Shown here: one piece after another, positions 48,566 through 59,508 of the stretch
How positions within the stretch are numbered: position 1 is the first letter of the stretch
Layout: each line of letters starts with the position of its first letter
NCBI GenBank assembly: GCA_022606135.1
Contig: JABYQN010000004.1
Coordinates: forward strand, 620,001-684,000
Origin: Fomes fomentarius
Lineage: Eukaryota; Basidiomycota; Agaricomycetes; Polyporales; Polyporaceae
Direction of reading: 5' to 3'
DNA length: 64,000 bases
Notes under the pieces: model-generated
What the model was told of the DNA's origin: nothing
What the model saw: the letters and a program-made list of their open reading frames with translations, nothing else
Database searches by the model: none
Position numbers and translations under genes: made by a program

Positions 48566-50581
48566 TCAGCCGACAACACCATTCGATGAGTGTTCGTGGG
48601 ACTTGGACCGCATCGGCGGTGGAAGGAGCTCTCGCAGCAAGACGTGTTCCTCTTGCGATAAATCCAACAAGCCAAGTTCCGTGCCTTCGAGCAGCGCCTG
48701 GCACAGCACGGGGCTGACGAGCTCCGGGTCCTTCTCAACCAGGATCGCAATTCCGGACAGTATCTTCCCCGCGCTGCGATCCTCATGCTTGGTCCCATCC
48801 TCGTTGCATTGCCTGAGGAGGCGAGCGAGGTCGCGAAGTAATTCGCCCAATTGCTGTCGCTCGTCATCGTCGTAGCCGACATCTCGTAATAGTAGCAGGA
48901 CCACGGCAGATGCCTTCATGAAGAGGTCAGGAATCTGATGCCGATAGCAATCTCGTGCGAAAGAGATAGTGTTGCCAATGGCTAGACAGACACACAGGTG
49001 TGAGGCGCATCTTCGTGGTAACAGGGTTAAGCACTTACCCCATGGACCGTAAAGGTATGTCCACGTGTGCGTGCTCTCGTACAGAAGGTTGAGGGCCGCT
49101 CGACGTAGCCGAAATGGCTCGCTTTCACGGAGCAACTGTGCCAATGCGTTGAGGACAAACTGGTACAGAAGTGGATCCTTGTCCTCCGCTCCATATGCGC
49201 CAAGACAGAGTTCCCAAAGAGTCCATAGTACGTCGAGCGGGCCGATAGTCGAGGGCTCATGATCGCGGGGAACATGTTCCAACAACCTCATGAGCATGTG
49301 GAAGACGCGTGACCGTGTCGGCCTTTTTAAACGCTCCCCTGCTTCACGTAGGATGGTGCTGCATGAACGTTGGCGAATAGACTTGGCCAATGATGACACG
49401 GATATATGGACCTCGCGAGAAAGGACCGTGAGGACGAGGGTAGCAGCGTGATCGGGCTCGAGCTCCTGGACGATGGAGATTAGGGAGTTCTGTACGTTGT
49501 CGTCAACAAAAGTGGCATAAATCCAGTGTATTGCTTTCAGGTCCAGTTCGCACCGATTCTCCCAAACGACAAGATTGTCACGCTCGCACCAGTTTGCGAA
49601 CTTTGGGTAGGTTAGTGGCCATGGTGACGATCGGTCGAAGAGCATGGATGACGACCTCCATCGATGGACCCACTTCTGGATCTTCCTCTGGAAACGGACA
49701 AGAATCCATGATTGCGGTGATCTGAAGGGACAGTGACTCGAGATGATAGGCGCAATCGTTGTAGCCACATAAAACAGTAGCACTAGAGCGACTAAAGTGG
49801 TCACAATAGCGGCGACCGTGGACTGCAGCAGAAGCAAGAAGTCGACGAGGCCGATGAGAAACAGAATGAGGGAGAGTTCCAAGAGGATCGGCAGGAAGGC
49901 CATGATTTCGGGTACACGCCACGCAACTAGGCCATCATAGCGGTATTGCCTGAGACGCACACCATGTTTGGATGACAGAGAGACGACAGCCATGAATTCG
50001 CGAACCCATTGCTTGACCACGATGCCGATAAGAGACGCGAAGAGTGCACATACAAGGCTAGAGAACCAGAGTGCGTTGATACGTATTGCTTGTACGGGTG
50101 GGTGGAAAGGAGGCGGGTCCAAGACAGTACTTGAATCACTTGTTGCATTCCCGCCCTGTGCGAGCTGTTGAGAAATTTGTTGGAGCAATTGTACAGAAAG
50201 TTGCGCGGGGTCGTCTTGCAATAGCTTGTATGCTTCAACATTGAACGCGGTGACTACTGCAGAAAACAGACCCGCCTGTATGTGGGGCGTTGATGAAAGA
50301 GCCGTCATCGTACCAGATTGATGACGCACGAATACTAGCAAGGTATCAACTTCCTCCTTCCACCCGCGTACCATAGCTTCATCAGCTTCCTTCATGAGGT
50401 TGGCGTACATTGTCCAATCAACAGCGATAGCATTGTAGTCAACCTTCGCAGGAAAGAGGATTTGAATGTGATGGACAAGAGCATAATATGGCTTATTTAC
50501 CTCCCGTACTGATCGTTCCATGCGGACCCCTCGCGAAGGCCGGCCATTAGAAGAGGCCGTAGATAATGTCGGTGCAGTCAT
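48566..50581 (-). CDS. DUF6535 membrane protein of unknown function
   Basis: The signature is WTMYANLMKEADEAMVRGWK-EEVDTLLVF / AGLFSAVVTAFNVEAYKLLQ, followed by a Gln-rich linker and INALWFSSLVCALFASLIGI, then EIMAFLPILLELSLILFLIG and TIVATLV-type helices (about four TM in total). This is the DUF6535 layout, found in large numbers in Agaricomycetes, with no known function. The C-terminal 350 residues are soluble and helical, possibly HEAT-like. The whole gene can be read as one 671-codon frame, but two stretches are clear GT-AG introns that happen to be multiples of three without stops: 54 nt after DTLLVF and 57 nt after YGPW. Spliced, the protein is about 634 residues, and the joins DTLLVF/AGLFSAV and GPW/AIGN match the family. 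Confidence 0.88.
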   Translation of the reverse strand: MTAPTLSTASSNGRPSRGVRMERSVREVNKPYYALVHHIQILFPAKVDYNAIAVDWTMYANLMKEADEAMVRGWKEEVDTLLVFVRHQSGTMTALSSTPHIQAGLFSAVVTAFNVEAYKLLQDDPAQLSVQLLQQISQQLAQGGNATSDSSTVLDPPPFHPPVQAIRINALWFSSLVCALFASLIGIVVKQWVREFMAVVSLSSKHGVRLRQYRYDGLVAWRVPEIMAFLPILLELSLILFLIGLVDFLLLLQSTVAAIVTTLVALVLLFYVATTIAPIISSHCPFRSPQSWILVRFQRKIQKWVHRWRSSSMLFDRSSPWPLTYPKFANWCERDNLVVWENRCELDLKAIHWIYATFVDDNVQNSLISIVQELEPDHAATLVLTVLSREVHISVSSLAKSIRQRSCSTILREAGERLKRPTRSRVFHMLMRLLEHVPRDHEPSTIGPLDVLWTLWELCLGAYGAEDKDPLLYQFVLNALAQLLRESEPFRLRRAALNLLYESTHTWTYLYGPWGKCLTLLPRRCASHLCVCLAIGNTISFARDCYRHQIPDLFMKASAVVLLLLRDVGYDDDERQQLGELLRDLARLLRQCNEDGTKHEDRSAGKILSGIAILVEKDPELVSPVLCQALLEGTELGLLDLSQEEHVLLRELLPPPMRSKSHEHSSNGVVG

Positions 50582-50850
50582 TTCTAAGGATAGAAGAGCG
50601 GACGGCGGTTTTGACTCGCAAGCTTGAGGATAGAAGGTAGGGCGGGCTATTGAGTGAGGGTTTCCGCGCTATACTGGACCGCTGAGACGCGGGCACGTGA
50701 TGCTACGCGTTGGATGCCGCGTGGACGCGGTTCATGTTCAAGTTCGGGCGTTTCCTGTCAGTCCAAGTTGCGTTGTCTCCTCCCTTTCTTCCCGCCGTCG
50801 CCCGCGTTCCTTTCTTTGACAGCTCTTTGCTGACCTCAGGCGAAAAAATC
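50582..50850. promoter_or_regulatory. Bidirectional promoter of the DUF6535 and GBD/FH3 genes
   Basis: A 269-nt spacer between divergent start codons; both promoters lie here. No TATA box is clear. Confidence 0.55.
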
Positions 50851-53222
50851 ATGTTCAAAAGCATCCTTCCCTCGAGGCGTGTCCCGTCCTCCGACTTTCA
50901 AATGCTCACTTCCCCCATAGAACCCTCGGAGACGGAACCCAACGGCAAAGAGAATTATTTTGCCAATCCCAATACCGTTTACGACTCTAACGCGAAACCT
51001 AAGACCGAGAAACGAAAGAAGACGAAAGGCAAGCTTCAGCCGGAGCAGGAGGCAATGCCGACGGAGGACTTCGACAAGTTACTGGTGAGCCTTCACTTCA
51101 CTTCATACTTCGCCTATACCCTCTACGCTCTGCCGATGGTGTACAACCTTGGATATGTGCGATCCTTGCTGCTGCCACATGCTACGAGTCTTTCGGAATT
51201 CTCTAGGCATGGAGGCATCCGAGACTATCGACTTACAGCAGTGGCTCAACACTTGGCTTGGGCGTCATTGCATCGCTGACTCTCAATACTACCCTACTAC
51301 CCAGGATGAGCTCCAAATCCCTTCTACACTCCGTCCCAAGTTGGCGACCATGGACCCCACGGTCAAAGCCGCCTTCCTCAAATCCTCACATGTGCTGACT
51401 CAAATGAAGCCCGCCACAACTACGGCCCCCATGACTCCCCGAACGCTCAGAAGGGTGCAGAGCAGCGAATCCATGCTATCGTCACCTCGCCCCCAGAAGC
51501 CGCTACTAGAGGAGTACGACTTGACTGATGCCCACAACTTGCCGTTCGGGACGGGTCACTCGCGCGGCAAATCTCTGGATGTGAGGAGACAGGTCCTTGA
51601 GCCGAAAGCTACTCAGGTGGCCCCGCTCAAAGTGGCCAAGGACAAGAAGAAGACGGCCGCCATGACGCCCGAGAAGTACGTCAGGATACTACTTGGGCAA
51701 TCCAGCACGGCCATGGACATCGAGATTGTGAAGAAGCTACGGCTGCTACTGAGGAACGAGTCGGCGAGGTATGTCGCTTTGGCTTTGTTGTTCCTGGATG
51801 CTACTAATCATAGACATAGCTGGACGGAGACTTTCATTCAGCATGGCGGGTATGACGCGATTCTTACCCGCTTGAACGAGCTCCTGGAGGTCGAGTGGAG
51901 GCAAGTCATCATCCTAGGGCGGGTACGCTGTGACTCATGTCTGGTATAGAGAAGAACAGCACGACGATCAGATGCTATACGAGCTGTTGCGCTGCGTGAA
52001 GGCGCTCTCGACATCCGCAGTGGGCTGCAATGCCCTCCGAACCTACTGTCCGGCTCCTTTCGACAAGCTAGTGTCACTCTTGTACTCGGACAAGAAACCC
52101 GGCGACGTTCCAACACGGCAACTGATTGTCGAGCTGCTCCTGGGCTTATTCGAGCTGTACCCCCTCTCCTCTCTGCCGTCAAGGGGGAGCCCTAGCCACT
52201 CGCACTCGCGATCACGGTCTGTACCATGGGAGCTCTCCTCGACATCATTGAGCTCCAGCAGTAACCTCATCGTCCTACCGCGCCCACATTCCACCCTATT
52301 CTCGTTGATCAAGTCTCTTCTCCTGACCCCTGCACCCCCACCGAGCGAAGCGCCGGGCACGCCTATTGAGCCCCACGCATTCATTGAGGAGCTTCACCGC
52401 CCTCGCATTTACAAGACGTACCTGCAGGAGATGAACGACATCTGTAGGGACTATTTCTGGGTCTTCTGCCATCCCAGTAACTCTATCTGGGAACTGAACG
52501 AGACAGACGAGGCGAAAGTTGAGAAGCCTCGTGCACCGGGGGGTATGACTGGTGGAGTCGAATTCGAGGCGATGTGCTACATGGTAACCGTCTTGTGTAT
52601 CAACTAACATGTGAGGACCAAGATGCTAACGCTATCGGTGTAGACGATGCACCTCAAGTTCCTCAACGCCATCGCAAGTTATGCCCAGACACTTAACCTG
52701 AACAAGGAGCATGAGCATTCCGCCTTCAGGTTCCACCAAGACATGTTGGCATCGGGCATCGAGCGTATCCTCTCCGTAAGTCAATGATTCTCCCCTCATC
52801 TGTCGAAGCTCATTGCCGTCGTACCACAGATTGCACGTAAGGCGTCCTCGGCGTACTATCCGACCCTTCACCTCGAGATTGCTAGATACGTCGCAGCAGC
52901 AGGCCTCTCGGGCGCCGACATCCCGTGGTCGCTCTCACGACTGATCGGCCCACCGCCAACAGCGATGCGGAAGCAATCTCCCGTTCTTCCGCCGCCCTCG
53001 CGTCCGAAGACCCCGAACCGGAGCGCACCGACGACACCCACCAAGCAGCGGGGCCCTCCTCCTTCAGGGTTTGCGGGATACCCGTCATACGCTGCGCCTC
53101 CTGCGCAACCGTCATTCATGACATCAAACGGTGCCACGTCAGGACGGCCGTCAGGCGAGCGAGGGCGTGAGTCGGAGCGTCAGCCCGCCCAGGGCAGGAA
53201 GGTGACGCCGATGTTCGGTTGA
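50851..53222 (+). CDS. GBD/FH3-domain armadillo-type protein (Rho effector-like)
   Basis: The start at 50851 gives MFKSILPSRRVPSSDFQMLT and a Lys-rich stretch. An exon reads DELQIPSTLRPKLATMDPTVKAAFL, then AAMTPEKYVRILLGQSSTAMDIEIVKKLRLLLRNES, SWTETFIQHGGYDAILTRLNELLEVEWREEQHDDQMLYE, LLRCVKALSTSAVGCNALRT and RQLIVELLLGLFELYPLSSL. This is the GTPase-binding and FH3 armadillo block seen in formins and in stand-alone fungal proteins. Later exons, MTMHLKFLNAIASYAQTLNL and ARYVAAAGLSGADIPWS, complete it, followed by a Pro-rich tail. There is no FH2 actin-assembly domain, so this is not a full formin; it probably binds Rho-type GTPases in polarity control. Confidence 0.87.
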
Positions 53223-53616
53223 GTGTGCGTCGCATGAGGATGTGGCTATGTATGAGGAGGAGTGTGATAGATTTGACGGAGATAACGGACTACTACGAAT
53301 TCCGCCCCTAAGAGGACGAATGATTACGACTCGACGCAGGACGACGGCCATAACATATATGCATGCACTTCTTACCTGTTTATGCGTCCTTTTTGATTGT
53401 TTTGTGTCTCTTCTGGCTGCCATGTTGTCTCATTGTTGTGCACGCGCGTCGCGAGTGCGCCCTGATATGTGCTTGTACTATGTATGTCTGTGACTGATAC
53501 GATCCATGGGTCTCATTTCATACGGGTGTCATGATGGAGTTTCTTCCGGCGCTTGCTTCGACTCGTGTTAGGGGCTTGCTCCGAACCTCAACCATTTAAC
53601 ATCGGAGACTTGTGTC
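53223..53616. other. Intergenic spacer between two plus-strand genes
   Basis: Holds the 3' UTR of the GBD/FH3 gene and the promoter of the HNH gene. No gene seen. Confidence 0.5.
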
Positions 53617-55306
53617 ATGGATACGAGAGACACAGAGGCTTCATCGGTTCCTACTCCCCAACCTCCGCGTTTTAGCATACAGCCTTGCAGCGCCGTTGAG
53701 GTCTTCTGGTCCCCCACCCTCACTCGAGAGGAACTCCAACCGCCATCTTCTGACGACATTCAGTTCCGCGGCAACGTCGAAGTCTTACATCCCGGTTACG
53801 GCCAAACTCTCTTCTCTCTCCCTGCCTTTGATTGCGTTGCCGGTCGGTTTGGAGTGAACCGCAGTATCGTCGAAGACTCATGTCGGATCATCACCAATAA
53901 CGAAGATGGCTTCCTCGCAATTGACCGGGAAGGCAATGTTCCAGTGTCCAACGTCGACCCGCTACTCGAGCGCGGCCAGTATTACTACCACCTTGTCAAG
54001 TCTCCTGGATCTACAAAGTATTTAGTTGTTGCCGACTTTGCCTCGTGGGTATTCCCCAAGACACCACCCACCCATTGGTCGCGGGTTAGGACGGTCGACG
54101 AGTCCGCCGCGCGTTTAGCATGGGCAAGATCGGCTGCCGCAATGTCGGTTGCGGTGAAGAACTTGGACGGGTGTTGTATTGTCACCAAATATTCCTCCTG
54201 TACGTTCTCTTCCCCCCGTTCTCTGTTTATGCCATCTTTACTTCGACCTCACAGTGACCGAGAACGCTCATCTGGTCCCTCAGAACCAGTCTGACTGGTT
54301 CACAGCGAACGATATGGACCAGTTCAGCATCGCCGCGTCGGCCGATATTGACGACGTCGCCAACGGTGTTACATTACGCAGCGATGTTCATGCCTGCATC
54401 GACCAGCACAGCTTCGTCTTTTATCCCACAGATCAAGGTCGGTACGTCGCATACGTCGTCGGGTACCAGCTGGATTACGCAAAGCTCTTCCATCGGCGAT
54501 TGGTCGCCATGCATCCTCGCGTGGCCATACAGTTCCTCTACGCACGGTTCGCTTATACCATTATACACCTCCTACGACGTAGATGGGCCACGCCTAACCG
54601 CTCTTTCCCCATTCCCAAGGAGGTTCTGGAAGTCAGGAATGCGGCTGAAGAGGAGGCTGAAGAGGAGGCTAACTTGAAGAGGAAACGCGAGGATGAAGAG
54701 GGTCCGTTTTTTTTCTCTTACGTTATTTTGTTATGTTGGCTGAGCAACAAGGGATGCATTGACCGTGGACTCAAGCAGATGCCGACGCTGAGCGGTCTGC
54801 CACACGTACGTAGATGCATATCATGCTGTGTGCAGTCTGCTGATATGGTTATATGCTGTAGCCGTGACCCACTCGCCACGACACGGCGACGCCTCCTCGT
54901 CGGTGGGCTCAATGCTGCCCTTGTCTGAGGACCCCGCGGTCGCAGCTCGCGACAAGCGATGGCAGGAAAGATTAATCGAACGGTTCCCCATAATACACAA
55001 GCGTATGTCATCTTTGAACGCCTTGGCGGGCCTCAACTAATCTGTTGGACAGTGCCGGAAGTCGAGTATCCGCCTGATGTGGGGATCGGCTGTCATTTGG
55101 AGACGCCACACATGCAACGCTTGAGGGAAGCGTACATAGCGAAGAATCCTCAAGTGCGACAAGTCACCGGTCCAACCGCGTCCGAGGATGACGTGGAGTG
55201 TTGGGATATGTCGGACGATGGTATGACAGTGGATGAAGAGGATGGCCAGCACAGTCCACCTCGGCCAGGCACCATTGTCCACCCCAATCCACCGTCTTCG
55301 TCATAG
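53617..55306 (+). CDS. HNH endonuclease-domain protein, Agaricomycete type
   Basis: Exon 1 (MDTRDTEASSVPTPQPPRFS...) is a mixed alpha/beta region of unknown role. The HNH core follows: NLDGCCIVTKYSSLTENAHL (Cys pair and the first His), VPQNQSDWFTANDM, DVANGVTLRSDVHACIDQHS (Asn, then the DVH block) and FVFYPTDQGRYVAYVV. A helix and an acidic stretch (EEEAEEEANLKRKREDEEG) come next, then SMLPLSEDPAVAARDKRWQE and ERFPIIHKLPEVEYPPDVGI. Introns are short, including a likely pair near 54700-54860. HNH domains cut DNA; in these fungal families the substrate is not known. The final codons (GTIVHPNPPSSS, stop at 55304-55306) overlap the dynactin-like remnant described next, so the true C-terminus may have been altered. 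Confidence 0.8.
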
Positions 55307-55475
55307 CCGGCCCCATCGTCATCGTCTCCGGCTGCATCATCGAGGAGGGTGCAATCATTGTCAACAGGTGCCTGGGCCTTCTCCATTGTCTCCCAACTCG
55401 CTGTCTCATTCACGCCCGATGGACGAAAAGAAGTGATGCGCATCGTCGACGACAACCTCTTCGAGATCGGCTGTC
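55267..55475 (+). pseudogene. Fragment of a dynactin subunit 6 (p27, DCTN6) gene
   Basis: Two segments match the left-handed beta-helix of dynactin p27, a subunit of the dynein adaptor. Segment A (55269-55366) reads GTIVHPN and, one frame over, TVFVIAGPIVIVSGCIIEEG then AIIVNR. Segment B (about 55421-55473) reads RKEVMRIVDDNLFEIGC. Breaks: a 1-nt frame slip between GTIVHPN and TVFVI (near 55289), and a missing AG at the 3' end of the intron between AIIVNR and RKEVMR (the sequence there is GATGG). No N-terminal or C-terminal helix rungs are seen on either side; the exon after donor GTACGT reads WDEAAVIPLFAIPF, not dynactin-like. The gene is thus a truncated copy, and its GTIVHPN part is read in frame by the HNH gene. 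Confidence 0.78.
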
Positions 55476-56329
55476 GTACGTGTCTCTTCCTTCTTTCCCC
55501 TATTTCCCCCTGCTCCAAGCAACCACCCCCACAGTATGGGATGAGGCAGCAGTCATCCCTCTGTTTGCCATACCTTTTGACCGCGTCGAGCCCTTCCTGA
55601 GGCAGCGCCCAACCGAGTGATTCAGATAGTCAACTCGCAAACTCTCGCGGCAGGATTGTGGCTGGAGACCTCGTGCGGCAGAATAGTACTGTCTTTCCGT
55701 CTTACAAGAGCGTCCAACAGCTCCTTCGTGTCCTGCGTCTATCGCCACTGGTCTTGGGGTATGTCTTCGAGCTTGATCTGGTGGACTACGACTTGAATCC
55801 ACTCTCGTCAACGTTGCAGTGCAGTGACCGAGTCATCAGTTGTATCAGTGAATCGAGCCAGCTTGGACTATGTACAATGTTGCGAGAGCCCCTCGAGCGC
55901 AGACTATCTCTGTTCTGCCAATTATATTAAAGATAAATGTCGAGAACCAACTTATCTTCGCATGCATTCTAGCCTCTTAGCATGTGTTTCCAATTCCAGA
56001 CCCTCCGCCCCTCCGAATGGTCGCATCTGTATCGTGGAACTCCTTGTTGCTTATCTATCATGGTTGTGCCTTCCTCTCGCAAGGTTACCCAGCGCGGCAG
56101 CCAGTATACCAGCCGATTCTTTGATAACATTTGTCTCCTCTTGTAAAAGTTGGGTCATTGAGAGGGCTTTAATTTTCCTGTCCATTTTGGGCACCCTGCG
56201 CAACACCTAGGCCTGATGATGTGAGACAAAGTTAGGAAGAAGACAGGCTCGTGCGCACGACTTGCGTGCACGATAGCCACCACCACCGACCGATAGCCTA
56301 TGTACAGTTTCCCTCTTCGTTGAACCACC
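55476..56329. other. Intergenic region downstream of the HNH gene
   Basis: A stretch reading LWDEAAVIPLFAIPFDRVEP on the plus strand (55534-55620, after an acceptor CACAG) looks coding but stops quickly, and nothing after it is recognisable. It may be the broken end of a former gene. Confidence 0.4.
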
Positions 56330-57001
56330 ATGCGCCTGCTCATCCTCGGTGCAACGGGCCCTTGCGGCCTTCAACTCATCCAGCAAGCTCTTGAGCTCAA
56401 TCACACGCTCGTCATATACGCGCGTTCTCCCGACAAGCTCCCTGAATCCGTCAAGGACTCTCCGTCCGTAACAGTCGTGGTCGGGGAGCTCAAAGAGGAA
56501 GACGCAGAGAAACTCTCAGTTGCCCTAGACGGTGTGCACGCCGTCCTGTCCGCGCTCGGTCCCTCCACGAAGAATGGCCCCTTCCACCCGTCCAACACGC
56601 CGCTCGCGCACGCCTACGCCATCGTCATCCGTCTCATGCAACAGAAGAACGTGAAGCGCCTCATCGCGCTCGGCACAGCTAGCATAAAGGACGAGCACGA
56701 CAAGTTCAGCGTGGTCTTCGCGGCCATGGTCGGTGCCGTCGCGACCCTTGCGCACAACGCGTACAAGGACGTCGTCGCGTTCGGCGAGACGATCCGCGCC
56801 GCGCCTGCGGGAGAACTCGTATGGACGATAGCGCGCGTACCGATCCTGACGGACAGGCCGGAGAGGGACGTCATCGCGGGGTACGTCGGAGACGGCAAGA
56901 CGGGGACGAGGCTGTCGCGAGCTGCTTTCGCGGCGTTCGTTCTCAAGGAGCTAGCGGAGAACGAGTGGTGCGAGAAAGCGCCTCTCATCTCCTCTCCGTG
57001 A
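56330..57001 (+). CDS. NAD(P)-binding (NmrA / atypical SDR) protein, single exon
   Basis: Starts MRLLILGATGPCGLQLIQQA with the GATGxxG dinucleotide-binding loop. It continues HTLVIYARSPDKLPE, VVVGELKEEDAEKLSVAL, GVHAVLSALGPSTKNGPFHP, NVKRLIALGTASIKDEHD and ELVWTIARVPILTD, and ends ERDVIAGYVGDGKTGTRLSR and FAAFVLKELAENEWCEKAPL. This matches NAD(P)H-binding flavin-reductase-like or NmrA-type proteins of about 220 residues. It has no introns, unusual among its neighbours. A reductase or redox sensor role is likely; the substrate is unknown. It is not closely similar to the NmrA-like gene at 5509. Confidence 0.9.
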   Translation: MRLLILGATGPCGLQLIQQALELNHTLVIYARSPDKLPESVKDSPSVTVVVGELKEEDAEKLSVALDGVHAVLSALGPSTKNGPFHPSNTPLAHAYAIVIRLMQQKNVKRLIALGTASIKDEHDKFSVVFAAMVGAVATLAHNAYKDVVAFGETIRAAPAGELVWTIARVPILTDRPERDVIAGYVGDGKTGTRLSRAAFAAFVLKELAENEWCEKAPLISSP

Positions 57002-57434
57002 GGCAAGTGTGAACATCATTTGTATGAGACTTGATCGACGTTTTGAGATTTGTGCATAGGTGCATTCCTTGGAAGTCAACGTTGGAAGAGTCATGGGGTT
57101 GGCGGTATGGAGTTCCTATGTAGTCTCCCCCTAGACTGTGCATATGCATATAGACTGTTCCGTGACCGTATATCGAAACCAACCTCCAAGTGAGCGAAAC
57201 AAACAAATACTGTGGGATGGCCTAAAGAGCCAGCTGTGTTCCCCATTGAATCCCTGCTCGCATGCTTCACGGTGCTTTCATGCAAGAGTCAAAAAGGTTG
57301 ACATATTATACAAACGCAGTGCTGATCGGAACAACCTACATCGCGATTGATGATCGGCGCACATTTACATATATATGTACAGGAGATACACTCAGCTGGT
57401 AGACACAGCAAGGATCTGAAAGTCAACTCAATCC
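57002..57434. other. Intergenic region between convergent genes
   Basis: 3' flanks of the gene at 56330 (+) and the gene at 57435 (-). No gene seen. Confidence 0.5.
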
Positions 57435-58953
57435 TCAATCCTCGATCCCCAAGATCCTGTTCATCAACTGCTCCTCGCGCTCTCTCGCCCTGATCCTCTG
57501 CTCCTTCAGCCTCTCCATCCCGCTCTGGATGCTCTTCATGTGCACCTCGACCGGGATTTTGTCGCCCACGATCTCCGGGGCAGTGACCCGCTCCCGCAAG
57601 TCCTCCATGTCCTCACCCATCGCCTCCAGCGTCTGCATCGCCGCCGCGACATGCGCCCTAGCGCGCTTCCTGTACTCCCCCAAGCTCTTCAGCAGCTCGA
57701 GGTTCGTGCTGAACTTGCGCAGCCGCGCGCGGTTCCCTCCGAGCTTCGTCCAGAGCTCGGAGAGGAGGTCCGCGTGCGCGGCGCCCAGCGTGAGGTTCTC
57801 CCGCGCGCAGAGCTCGTGGAGCACGGAGAGGTGCTCGTCGAGCGCGTCGAGGTTCGCAAGCGCGACTTCGACTTCGAGGACGAGCCTCTGCATCTCGGTG
57901 GAGTGAACCTCCATCGAGCGGCGGAACGACTCGATAATCTTCTCTTGAGGATTGGGATTGTCGGATACGGCGAAGGGCCAGATCGCACGAAGGAACGGGT
58001 TGGGCTGCTCTTTGGCCTCTTCGATGGTGTGAAGCGCGTGGTCGTTGACGCCCATGATGCTAAAGCCATGGTCGGGATGGGTCAGTAAGTACTAGTTGCT
58101 CGAGAAGACGGGGTCGACGCACTTATCCACGGCGCCGTTGATCCTCGAGTTGAGCCTGTTGAGGCCCTTCCCTGCCTTCTTCGCCTTCTCCCCAAACTCG
58201 TTGAGAGAAGTCGCGAGCAGTTCGCGGCTCTTCAGGTCGCTGACCTTGACGAGCGTGACGAGGTCCTTCGTGGCCATCTCCGCATTCTTGATGTCGAGAC
58301 TCAGCGCCGAGCCACTCACGGTGTTGCTCAGCAGATCGTCAAAGTTCTTGCTCTGAATCTCCACCAGGCGCGGGTAATCCGCGCGCTGGGGGGCGTCCGC
58401 GAACGCTGTGGACGGCTTGCAGAGTGACCAGCTGGAGATGACAGGCATCCAGCATACCGGCGCGATGGCGGCGTGGAAGACCTTGCCCACGACGAATGCC
58501 AGCAGCCATAGGAAGACAAGAAACCCGAGGGGACGTTTGAGGTACCGCAGCGCGTCGTTGATAACCGAGCCAAAGTAGCGCACAGATGCTGCAGCACCAT
58601 GGGCCAGGGCATCCTGCACCTGGTCGCGGTCAATGTCTACCAAGGGTTTCCTTTGAGCCTTTGGAGGTGGGACGAGCCGGCGAGGGGCGAAGGGCTTCTG
58701 CGGTTGAGCGACGAAAGTCGGCTTTCCGACCTTGCGCCGCCGCATCGGGGTTCGTGAGGTCATTGACACCCCCGTGCCAACGTCTGAGGCGTAGCTGCCT
58801 TGGCGCTTAAGGTCTGCATCAGGGATGTCCTCCCACTCTCCCTCTTCATCTGCCTCGATTTTGAGATCGCGGGTGGGGGGAGGCTAGGCACCAAGAGGTC
58901 AGCAATCATGTCAACGATGGGTTAGAGGCACATACTGCTGTATCAATGAACAT
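57435..58953 (-). CDS. Membrane and coiled-coil protein of unknown function
   Basis: The two long frames here are one gene: a 67-nt-class intron (donor GTGCGTCG after GAVDN) joins RINGAVDN to IMGVNDHALHTIEEA. The exon at about 58890 gives PPPTRDLKIEADEEGEWEDI and continues to MTSRTPMRRRKVGKPTF. One strong TM helix follows (LGFLVFLWLLAFVVGKVFHAAI), then a long helical part with charged heptads (DLKSRELLATSLNEFGEKAK and RSMEVHSTEMQRLVLEVEVA) and a C-terminal MERLKEQRIRAREREEQLM. ATG 58953 (MFIDTA) is the first clear start, but in-frame sequence LPKEEKPSDTLSV just upstream, with a good acceptor before it, suggests another 5' exon. No family is recognised with confidence; similar proteins occur in other Agaricomycetes. 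Confidence 0.75.
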
Positions 58954-59508
58954 GACAGACAGGGTGTCAGAAGGCTTCTCCTCCTTGGGTAGAATTGTCT
59001 GCAAATACAGAGAGCTTGAGGGAGCGGTGGTTAGCGATGATGGTGGGTGTTTTGAGGACAAGCAAGGGAAGTCGCACCCGTCTCGGCGATGGTGTCAAGG
59101 TGTAGGTGTTTGCAATCAGCACGTCCGCACAACGCAATTGCAAGGAGAGCACAATGAGATGTACAAACACGAAGGAAAGGCGCGACTGTGTGGTGGACGC
59201 AACGCGTTTGGGACAAGGTTGGAACGTCATGAGGCGCCCGTGCAAGTGGGAATTTCCCCGCATACACAGCCACACGTCTCCGTCCCGAACTACCGGATGC
59301 TCCCTCCTCCCCAAGCGCTGGATCGCAAACAGGCTTTCCGCAGTGTATACTGTGCAATAGCAGGTTGTATAAGAGATAATACAGTACATGAAGCATACGG
59401 TAGACAGAGACGTCGAACAATGGTGTCTGTCAACTTATCTCATGATAGGCGGCAGTTTCATTTTAGTCCAAGAGGTTACGGTCGGTTCGAGCCCGTATAT
59501 CATTCCAA
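58954..59508. other. Spacer possibly holding the 5' exon of the preceding gene
   Basis: The minus-strand sequence near 58980-59000 continues the open frame of the membrane/coiled-coil gene and ends at an acceptor (TTTGCAG). The first exon should lie between about 59010 and 59420, but no ATG exon could be fixed. The right part is the 3' flank of the GMC gene. Confidence 0.4.

Noticed and set aside
59470..59500. GGTTCGAGCCC-like stretch that could be a tRNA T-arm
   Set aside because: The stem does not pair over five bases and no D-arm or anticodon arm precedes it; it lies in the GMC gene 3' flank.
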